DNA from: Meridianimarinicoccus zhengii
Lineage (GTDB): Bacteria > Pseudomonadota > Alphaproteobacteria > Rhodobacterales > Rhodobacteraceae
Assembly (NCBI RefSeq): GCF_003254465.1
Contig: NZ_QDFI01000035.1
Coordinates: 1 to 42,918, forward strand
Direction: 5' to 3'
DNA length: 42,918 nucleotides
The notes under the pieces are model-generated. The model worked only from the letters and a program-made list of their open reading frames with translations, did no database searches and was not told the origin of the DNA. Below, piece by piece: positions 19,544 to 25,499 of this stretch (its first letter is position 1; each line of letters opens with the position of its first letter). Both the position numbers and the translations under genes were made by a program.

Positions 19544-21751
19544 ATGCGTATCGCGATAGCCATTTCGACCGTGACCGCTGGCGTGACCGCACCCGCAGCG
19601 GGTGGGAATACGCTCGCCGCGATCATCACCGATTTCACGCGCGACGAGAACATTTTCGACGTGCAGCAGACGGTGCCGCTGACTGGAACATGCGATGCTG
19701 AGGCGGATGGCCTTGTCATCGAAGCCCGCATGGTCGAAAGCGACGGCACGCCCATTCACGATTGGCAACCCGTGGCCACCGCGTCGGGCACGTCGTGGAG
19801 CGGTGCCTTCGATCCGACCGCAGAGAACGATGGCGCGTGGGGATATTTCGAGGCGCGGGTTGCGGCAAGTACGGTCACACCGGATCGCATGACGAAAAAG
19901 TCTGCCATCGGCAGAGGTATCGCCAACTTTGTTCAGTCGGATGGATTGCTCGGCACCTACATCACGACCGGCGCAGACGATCCCGATCCTGACATTCCGA
20001 CCAGCGGCGCAGTGCAAATATACCTCGGAAGCGGGACACGCCGCACGATCACGAATGCAAGCCCCGGCTCGGTTGGCCTTTCGAACTTCGCCCGGGAATA
20101 CCTGACGGCATACCCCGGCAAGTTCCTGGTGATCGCCAACCATCAGAAGGGCGCCACCAGCCAGATCCAGCTTGCAGAGGACGATCCGAACCGTCCGTGG
20201 TCGGCGGAAGAGACTGTTGCCAATGCGTTCAAGACGGACGGCGCGCTGCCAGGACACATTCCTTCGGCCTGGTGGCATGGCATTACAGGTTTGTCCGATG
20301 ACGGGGCAAAGTTCCTGGCGCCGTTCTACACCGGCAGGACACTGGACGGCACGTCGGTCGCAAGCGCCATCGCCGGGGGCAGTTACACGATCAACGCCGC
20401 CGGTAGTGACCGCGCCATCAAGCACCACCTGCGAGAGCTGTACCCGGACAAGACGGTCTCGAAGTTCGTCTTCATCGACCACCAGGAAGAAACCGGCGGA
20501 ACAGCCCCCGGCAACGGGAAGGCGCTGCGCCAAGGATCTCTGGCGCTCAATGACACTACCGACAAGCTGCGCCGGTCCATCGATGCGTTCGGTGACGCGC
20601 TTGCCGACGAATGTGTTGACGGCATTTGGGGTCTGCCGATGTTCAGCTACAAGCTCGACCCCGCCGACCTGATCCACCCTGTGGCGGGCGATGCCGGCAT
20701 CAATCGCCTGGCAGCTCTCAGCGCCCGGACGCTTGGCGCCCTTTTCGGCTACGAACCGGCACCATCGATACCCGAGATCGACAACGTGACCTGGACGGGC
20801 AGCACGATCACGTTCAATTCGACCGAGGGGGCGCTGACAACGCCGCGCGAGATCGTCGGAGATCCAGCGTTGTCCGGGTCCCCGACGCGCGGAGTGGTCA
20901 CTGGACTGCAACTCAACGGCTCGGCCATCAGCCACCGCACCAGTATCGACGGGTCTGGCAATGTCGTCATCACGATGCCATCCCACATCATCCTGGACGG
21001 CGATGACAAACTGTCCCTGGGCGGCGGCGGCAACGCGGGTGCCTGGACGGCGCAGGACGACATCGACTGCACCGCGCTCAGTCTGCCGGTCGTGCCGAGG
21101 CCGATTGCGGGATCGCTGGCGCCCTACCGCAACCTGCGCGGGCGAACGGTTCATCTCAGCACGCTGGCGCCAGCCACCCGGTATGCACCCGGTGATGGTA
21201 CGTCCGGCGACATCATCGACGCCGCCGACGTGCCCGCGGCCAGCGCAATGACGTTCGATGCCGACTTGATCATCGACGAACTCGAACAGGGATCGGGGAC
21301 ATTGTTCGAACGCGGGGATGGCGGCTTCGAAGTCGGATACGGCACCCAGGATCGGCTGTTGTTACGGGTAAAGGACAGCGCGGGCACGGATCTTCTGCCC
21401 GGCGGCGACCTGCTGTTGTTTCCGTCGTTCTTCCAGAACGGCGAGCGCGTCCGGCTCACGGCAACCGTCCGGCTTACCGCGACAACCGGCGGCGACCTGA
21501 AGGTCTTCGTAGACGGGACCGAGGTGTATCATCAGGTCATCACAGGATCGCACTCGGGTTCACTGCTGAGCGGGGATACCGGCATGGGATCGCGCGGCAG
21601 CGGCTTCGGAAATCGCGGGGCGCGCAGGATAGCGCACTATCGCCTGGTGCACGATGTGTTCCTCGACGACGGCGACACGACAGGTGTTGTCTGGGACCTG
21701 TGGCGCACTGCGGCCGGCCTTGTCACAAACAGTGCAACACCACCGGTCTGA
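19544..21751 (+). CDS. SGNH-type carbohydrate esterase with Ig-like and LamG-like domains
   Basis: A 735-residue protein from ATG 19544, just after the scaffold stop. Residues 28-110 look like an Ig-like domain (DENIFDVQQTVPLTGTCDAE ... WGYFEARVA). Residues 120-410 resemble sialate-O-acetylesterase/SGNH hydrolases: ANFVQSDGLLG with Ser132 at the usual G-Q-S-N position, and DLIHP giving Asp375 and His378 as the D-x-x-H pair of the active site. A strand-rich linker domain (410-540) follows. The C-terminal 170 residues resemble a concanavalin/LamG domain (TFDADLIIDELEQGSGTLFE ... LKVFVDGTEVYHQ). It probably deacetylates surface polysaccharide from the virion. No signal peptide. Specificity cannot be told. 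Confidence 0.65.
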   Translation: MRIAIAISTVTAGVTAPAAGGNTLAAIITDFTRDENIFDVQQTVPLTGTCDAEADGLVIEARMVESDGTPIHDWQPVATASGTSWSGAFDPTAENDGAWGYFEARVAASTVTPDRMTKKSAIGRGIANFVQSDGLLGTYITTGADDPDPDIPTSGAVQIYLGSGTRRTITNASPGSVGLSNFAREYLTAYPGKFLVIANHQKGATSQIQLAEDDPNRPWSAEETVANAFKTDGALPGHIPSAWWHGITGLSDDGAKFLAPFYTGRTLDGTSVASAIAGGSYTINAAGSDRAIKHHLRELYPDKTVSKFVFIDHQEETGGTAPGNGKALRQGSLALNDTTDKLRRSIDAFGDALADECVDGIWGLPMFSYKLDPADLIHPVAGDAGINRLAALSARTLGALFGYEPAPSIPEIDNVTWTGSTITFNSTEGALTTPREIVGDPALSGSPTRGVVTGLQLNGSAISHRTSIDGSGNVVITMPSHIILDGDDKLSLGGGGNAGAWTAQDDIDCTALSLPVVPRPIAGSLAPYRNLRGRTVHLSTLAPATRYAPGDGTSGDIIDAADVPAASAMTFDADLIIDELEQGSGTLFERGDGGFEVGYGTQDRLLLRVKDSAGTDLLPGGDLLLFPSFFQNGERVRLTATVRLTATTGGDLKVFVDGTEVYHQVITGSHSGSLLSGDTGMGSRGSGFGNRGARRIAHYRLVHDVFLDDGDTTGVVWDLWRTAAGLVTNSATPPV

Positions 21752-21753
21752 TC

Positions 21754-22008
21754 ATGCCCCGTACTTTCCGAACAACCCAGACCGTGGTCATTACCGAGTT
21801 CTCCGAACTGGAGATCCTCGATGCGCTTCGGGCGTTCTTCGACATCCCTCCGACCCTCAAGTTGTCGATCCGGGGCATGGTCAAGGGCCCCGGCGCGTGC
21901 TGCGACGCGACACCGGAGCGGGTCATTCACGTCGCTCACTACGAGGACGTGACTGCCGCGGAATCCGGCATACCCGACCAACCCGACAAGGAGCACACAC
22001 ATGAATGA
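21754..22008 (+). CDS. hypothetical protein, 84 residues
   Basis: Starts at ATG 21754, three bases after the esterase stop. The product (MPRTFRTTQTVVITEFSELE ... LSIRGMVKGPGACCDATPER) looks like a compact alpha/beta protein with an ILDALRAFFDIPPTLKL helix. The tail is charged and ends in HTHE. Its end overlaps the endolysin ATG by eight bases. No family recognised; the tight link with the esterase suggests that the two arrived together. Confidence 0.55.
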   Translation: MPRTFRTTQTVVITEFSELEILDALRAFFDIPPTLKLSIRGMVKGPGACCDATPERVIHVAHYEDVTAAESGIPDQPDKEHTHE

Positions 22009-22606
22009 CCGCTTCGCCGCCCTGGTGCCGCTGCTGCTGAAGCACGAGGGCAGGTTCGTGAACGACCCGAAGGACCCGGGCGGGGCCACGAACATGGGGA
22101 TCACCATCGGCACGCTGGCCCAATGGCGCGGCGGGTCCGTGACGCCCGACGACGTGCTGGCCCTGTCGCAGGACGAGGCGATGGAGATTTACCGCGCCTG
22201 GTACTGGACGCAGCCCGGCATCGGGCGGCTGCCCGTCGGCATCGATCGGGCGGTGTTCGACTTCGCGGTGCACTCCGGCGCGGGGCGCGCGATCATGGCC
22301 CTGCAGCGCGTGCTCGAGGTGGCCGACGATGGCCGGCTGGGGCAGATCAGTTACGCCGCCGCGGCCAAGGCCGACCCGATCAAGACCGTCGAACGATTGA
22401 TCGCGGGGCGCAAGCTGTTCTTGTCGCGCCTGTCGATCTGGCCACGCTACCGCAACGGCTGGACCGCGCGCCTGATCGAATTGCAGGCCGCAGCCCTGCA
22501 CGACATCGCGCACCCCCCGACACCGCCACGCGCCGCCCCCGCAGCCTGGTCCTTCGGGGCGTGGCTGAAATCCTTGTTCACCCCCACCCCCAGCACGGAG
22601 CACTGA
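22001..22606 (+). CDS. GH108 endolysin (lysozyme)
   Basis: A 201-residue peptidoglycan hydrolase from ATG 22001. The N-terminal catalytic motif KHEGRFVNDPKDPGGATNMG-ITIGTL (Glu16 catalytic) is diagnostic for glycoside hydrolase family 108. AWYWTQPGIGRLPVGIDRAV-FDFAVHSG is the second conserved block, and the PG_binding_3 part (ALQRVLEVADDGRLGQ ... RLSIWPRYRNGWTARL) follows. The C-terminal 35 residues are Pro/Ala-rich with SFGAWLKSLFTP, perhaps membrane-attaching. No N-terminal signal is seen, so it should depend on a holin for release. It lies between the esterase and spike base genes, not beside the holin candidates. Confidence 0.92.
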   Translation: MNDRFAALVPLLLKHEGRFVNDPKDPGGATNMGITIGTLAQWRGGSVTPDDVLALSQDEAMEIYRAWYWTQPGIGRLPVGIDRAVFDFAVHSGAGRAIMALQRVLEVADDGRLGQISYAAAAKADPIKTVERLIAGRKLFLSRLSIWPRYRNGWTARLIELQAAALHDIAHPPTPPRAAPAAWSFGAWLKSLFTPTPSTEH

Positions 22607-22607
22607 C

Positions 22608-22877
22608 ATGCCCATCGACAAGTACAAGAACCTGGCCAACGTGCAGATGTTCGGCCGCCGCGCCGTCACGGTCACGCCTGCCGACGCGGACCTCGCCGAA
22701 GTGGCGCGGGCCGTCCAGGTCACCGGCGTGGGCGGCGGCACGCGGCTCGACATCATGCCGCCGGGACAGGACACATACGTGACCTATGACCCGGTCACGG
22801 TCGGTTTCATGCCGTCCCTGCAGGCGCTGCGGATCGGGCCCAGCACCACCGCGACCGTCGTCGCCATCTACGACTGA
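22608..22877 (+). CDS. spike base protein (RcGTA Rcc01079-like), copy 1
   Basis: An 89-residue protein from ATG 22608, one base after the endolysin stop. It follows the pattern of the RCAP_Rcc01079 family: a short basic start, AVTVTPADADLAEVARAVQV, GGGTRLDIMPPGQDTYV-TYDPVTVGFMP as the strand pair with the G-F-M-P turn, and GPSTTATVVAIYD at the end. In the Rhodobacter gene transfer agent this protein sits at capsid five-fold or pentamer sites as the base of head spikes used for host capsule contact. A capsid decoration role is likely here too. The next gene is a paralogue. Confidence 0.75.
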   Translation: MPIDKYKNLANVQMFGRRAVTVTPADADLAEVARAVQVTGVGGGTRLDIMPPGQDTYVTYDPVTVGFMPSLQALRIGPSTTATVVAIYD

Positions 22878-22889
22878 GCGGAGGGCAGC

Positions 22890-23165
22890 ATGCGCAATCG
22901 CTATCGCAGCCACCCGGCCGAGCCGACCACATTCGGGCGCATCGGCACGATCTGGAACCCGGCCAGCCCGGACCTGCCCGAGGTGGCCAAGGCCGTCGCG
23001 GTCACGTCGATCGCCGATGGCACGCTGCTGAAGGTTCTGCCCGTCGGTAACGCCGAGGGCGACTGGATCACCTTCGATCCGGTGACGGTCGGCTACATGC
23101 CGCCGTTCCAGGTCAAGGAAATCAGCACCGACACGACCTGCGATGTGGTCATCGTTACCGGTTGA
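22890..23165 (+). CDS. spike base protein, copy 2 (paralogue)
   Basis: A 91-residue protein from ATG 22890 behind GGAGGG. It shares with its neighbour the blocks DLPEVAKAVAVTSIADGTLL and FDPVTVGYMPPFQV (the neighbour has YDPVTVGFMPSLQA) and the ending TTCDVVIVTG (neighbour TTATVVAIYD). Its N-terminus is different (MRNRYRSHPAEPTTFGRIGT), so the two copies may bind different partners or sites. It is the last gene before a strong terminator. Confidence 0.72.
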   Translation: MRNRYRSHPAEPTTFGRIGTIWNPASPDLPEVAKAVAVTSIADGTLLKVLPVGNAEGDWITFDPVTVGYMPPFQVKEISTDTTCDVVIVTG

Positions 23166-23190
23166 TACCATGACTTGCGGTATCGTTGAC

Positions 23191-23234
23191 ATGTGCCCCG
23201 TGCGCGCCGCCGCCGGGGCACATTTCGTTTTTTC
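23191..23234 (+). terminator. strong rho-independent terminator
   Basis: ATGTGCCCCG (23191-23200) pairs perfectly with CGGGGCACAT (23214-23223), followed by TTCG and six T (23228-23233). It ends the transcript of scaffold, esterase, lysin and spike genes and sets off the capsid gene as a separate or boosted unit. Confidence 0.88.
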
Positions 23235-23407
23235 TTGACTTCGGTCGCGCGCGCGGGTTCTCGTATCCGCGATGGGCAACCCCTCACCGGGTCCGGATGA
23301 CAGCAGCAAAGACTGCCGCGCAGGCCGCGATATAGCCAGGACGGGTCGGGCAACCGGCAACCCCTCCGAAATCTCACACCGATCGTCAGATTTTGCAGGA
23401 GGGACGT
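23235..23407 (+). promoter_or_regulatory. capsid gene leader with repeated motif
   Basis: No gene is seen in these 173 bases. TTGACT (23235-23240) directly after the terminator could be a -35 box, though no good -10 lies at the right distance. GGCAACCCCTC occurs at 23275-23285 and again at 23356-23366. The intervening GC-rich stretch (ccgggtccgg, actgccgcgcaggccgcg) can fold. GCAGGAGG (23395-23402) is a strong ribosome site for the capsid ATG at 23408. Likely a promoter plus structured 5' leader giving high capsid expression. Confidence 0.4.
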
Positions 23408-24340
23408 ATGTCCATTGCAGTCCAATCCGAGGCGCATCATCAGCTGATGTATGCCCAGAACGTGCAGATGGTGGCGCAGCAGACGCGCCGCACCCTGCGC
23501 GAAGCCGTCACCGAGGCGCCCTGTTCGGGCGAGGCGCATTCCGTCGCCGACCTGGTCGGTGCCGTCGATGCGCTGGAAAGCGACGGGCGCGACCGGCGCA
23601 ACATCGAGAACGTGCCCAAGAACAGCCGCCGCTGGGTGGTGTTCCCGACCGAAACGCAGAGCGGCCAGTACATCGACAAGGCCGAAAAGCTGCAGCGCGC
23701 CATGGACCCGACCTCGGTCTATGTCCGCACGCACACCGTGGCGGTGCAGCGCGGCATCGGCGACAAGATCCTCGGCGTCGAAAAGCAGCCGAACGGGACC
23801 TTCAAGGTCAGCGGCGGGGGCATCCTGGGCGCGGCAGCGGATGGCAAGAGCCCCGGTGCCAACAAGGTCGCGCTGCCCGCGGGCAACTTCGTCGCGGCTG
23901 GCGGTGCCGGTCTGACGCTCGCCAAGCTGAAGACGTCGAAGGAAAAGCTGGCGCTGCGCGAATTCGGGCTCGAGGACGATGATGACGAAATGTATTGCGC
24001 CATCAGCCCCAAGCAGGTCACCGACCTGTTGGACATCGCCGATGGCGACGGATCGTCCCTGAACGCGTTTCAGCAGATCCAGCTCATGAACGGCAAGCCG
24101 ACGCCGCTGCTGGGCTACAAGTGGATCGTGACGAACCGCCTGCCCGTCAACACCGCAGGTGCGCGGCTCTGCCCCGTCTGGTCGAAGCGCAACATCATCG
24201 CCGGGGTCTGGCAGGACGTCGAAGGGCGGATGTGGAACGACACCTCCGCCAAGAACACGCCCTATGCCCATGTCGGTGCCTTCATCGACTGCGTGCGCGT
24301 CGAAGACGGCGGCGTCGAAGTCATCGAGTGCGTCGAGTGA
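23408..24340 (+). CDS. major capsid protein
   Basis: A 310-residue HK97-fold coat protein of the Phage_capsid_2 type found in podoviruses. Blocks that support this: the N-terminal VQSEAHHQLMYAQNVQMVAQ helix, RRWVVFPTETQSGQYIDKAE (E-loop region), DPTSVYVRTHTVAVQRGIGD, the A-domain segment FGLEDDDDEMYCAISPKQVT, and GYKWIVTNRLPVN followed by WSKRNIIAGVWQDVEGRMWN near the C-terminus. ATG 23408 follows a strong GGAGG. Expression is probably set by the leader and terminator upstream. Scaffold is encoded at 18565. Confidence 0.88.
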   Translation: MSIAVQSEAHHQLMYAQNVQMVAQQTRRTLREAVTEAPCSGEAHSVADLVGAVDALESDGRDRRNIENVPKNSRRWVVFPTETQSGQYIDKAEKLQRAMDPTSVYVRTHTVAVQRGIGDKILGVEKQPNGTFKVSGGGILGAAADGKSPGANKVALPAGNFVAAGGAGLTLAKLKTSKEKLALREFGLEDDDDEMYCAISPKQVTDLLDIADGDGSSLNAFQQIQLMNGKPTPLLGYKWIVTNRLPVNTAGARLCPVWSKRNIIAGVWQDVEGRMWNDTSAKNTPYAHVGAFIDCVRVEDGGVEVIECVE

Positions 24341-24397
24341 TCGTGACGGCCGCCCGCGTGGCGGCCGCTTCCATCCCGTTCTGAAAGGACCAAGACC

Positions 24398-24853
24398 ATG
24401 GCCGTCGAACATCTTCAAAGCGCGCTCTACCGCGATCCGCAGAGCGGCGCGCCCCTTCTGGACCCGATGCTGAAAGCCGGGCGCCTGATCCTGGCCACCG
24501 GTGCCGTGACCCACGCGTCGGATGCCAGCAATCTGTCCAGCTATCGCCTGTGCAGCCTGCCGTCGGACTGCATCCTGCACCCGCTGACCTATTTCGATGT
24601 GACCGATTACGGCTTCGCGGCCGTGCGGATCGGCACGCAGGACGACGTCGATGCGCTGGTCAGCCAGCTCCAGTCCGCCGCGGACATCATCCAGCCCATC
24701 GCCAACGGCGACGCCAACAGCCAGCTGCGCCTGTGGGAAGTGCTGGGCCTGGCCGCGAACCCCGGCGGGGTGATCGACCTCTATGCGCACGCGATCGCCA
24801 ACGCCACCGGCGCAGGCAAGATCGAGTTCCAGGTCGCGTACATCTACAACTGA
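24398..24853 (+). CDS. conserved virion protein, probable head accessory protein
   Basis: A 151-residue protein from ATG 24398, 57 bases after the capsid gene; the gap carries a perfect GCGGCC-type hairpin without T-run. The product (MAVEHLQSALYRDPQSGAPL, LSSYRLCSLPSDCILHPLTY, IEFQVAYIYN) looks strand-rich in the middle with a conserved 'YR...LP..cil..l.....D' pattern that recurs in small proteins after the capsid gene of alphaproteobacterial podoviruses. A decoration or head-stabilising role is inferred from position and size. Confidence 0.6.
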   Translation: MAVEHLQSALYRDPQSGAPLLDPMLKAGRLILATGAVTHASDASNLSSYRLCSLPSDCILHPLTYFDVTDYGFAAVRIGTQDDVDALVSQLQSAADIIQPIANGDANSQLRLWEVLGLAANPGGVIDLYAHAIANATGAGKIEFQVAYIYN

Positions 24854-24905
24854 CCGGCCGGGGCCGCGCGCGCCGCGGCCCCCGCCCTGACCGAAAGGGG
24901 CAGGC

Positions 24906-25499
24906 GTGACCCAGCCGATCGCAGCATCGACCATCGTGCAGCAAGCGTTCCGCGTGCTCGAGCTGGCCGCGCCATCGAGTTTCGGGGATGAAAGCCCACA
25001 GGCCGCAGCGGCGTCCGAGCAGTATCCCGAAGCGCTGCGCATGTGTCTTGAGCAGGCCGACTGGTCCTTCGCGTCCGAGCTGGCCGAGCTGCCCGCCGCC
25101 GTGCCCGGCACCGACATCGTCGCCGACCCCGACCTGCCGAACACCTTCGTGCTGCCCGCCACATTCGTGGCCCTGCGCCAGATGTACGTGGACGGCGCCT
25201 GGCGCGTCGACCGGCGGTTCCTGCGCACGGACATCGCGGGGCCGCTCAAGATCCGCTTCACGGCGATGATCACCGACGAAACGCAGATGCCCGCCTGGTT
25301 TCGGCTGGCGGTTTCGCTGCGGCTGGCGACGCTGCTGTCGCCGCAATGGCTGGGCGATGTCGCAAAGCGCGACCGGATCGCGCAGGACGCCGAGATTTCC
25401 ATGCGCCAGGCGCTGCGCCATGACGCGCGCTACGCATCGCCCAAGCGCTGGGACGGGCTGGACCGGCAGGAAGACTGGGCACTGGGGGCACGCCTGTGA
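24906..25499 (+). CDS. tail tubular protein A (gp11-like adaptor)
   Basis: A 197-residue protein from GTG 24906 behind AAAGGGG. It fits the T7 gp11 family: an N-terminal helix (STIVQQAFRVLELAAPSSF), a helix ending in ALRMCLEQADWSFASE, which is the typical 'W.fa' block, a strand PDLPNTFVLPATFVALRQMY, RFTAMITDETQMPAWFRLAV and a C-terminal helix before the charged tail. The protein forms the dodecameric ring between portal and nozzle. Its last bases overlap the nozzle gene by GTGA, as usual for this pair. Confidence 0.8.
   Translation: MTQPIAASTIVQQAFRVLELAAPSSFGDESPQAAAASEQYPEALRMCLEQADWSFASELAELPAAVPGTDIVADPDLPNTFVLPATFVALRQMYVDGAWRVDRRFLRTDIAGPLKIRFTAMITDETQMPAWFRLAVSLRLATLLSPQWLGDVAKRDRIAQDAEISMRQALRHDARYASPKRWDGLDRQEDWALGARL

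Noticed and set aside
24858-24880. GGGGCCGCG...CGCGGCCCC hairpin after the head accessory gene as terminator
   Set aside because: No T-run; the next gene starts soon after and is expected in the same transcript.
23093-25402. Long antisense open frame (769 codons) under the coat gene
   Set aside because: Same reason; it crosses the terminator and coat gene in antisense and has no recognisable domain.
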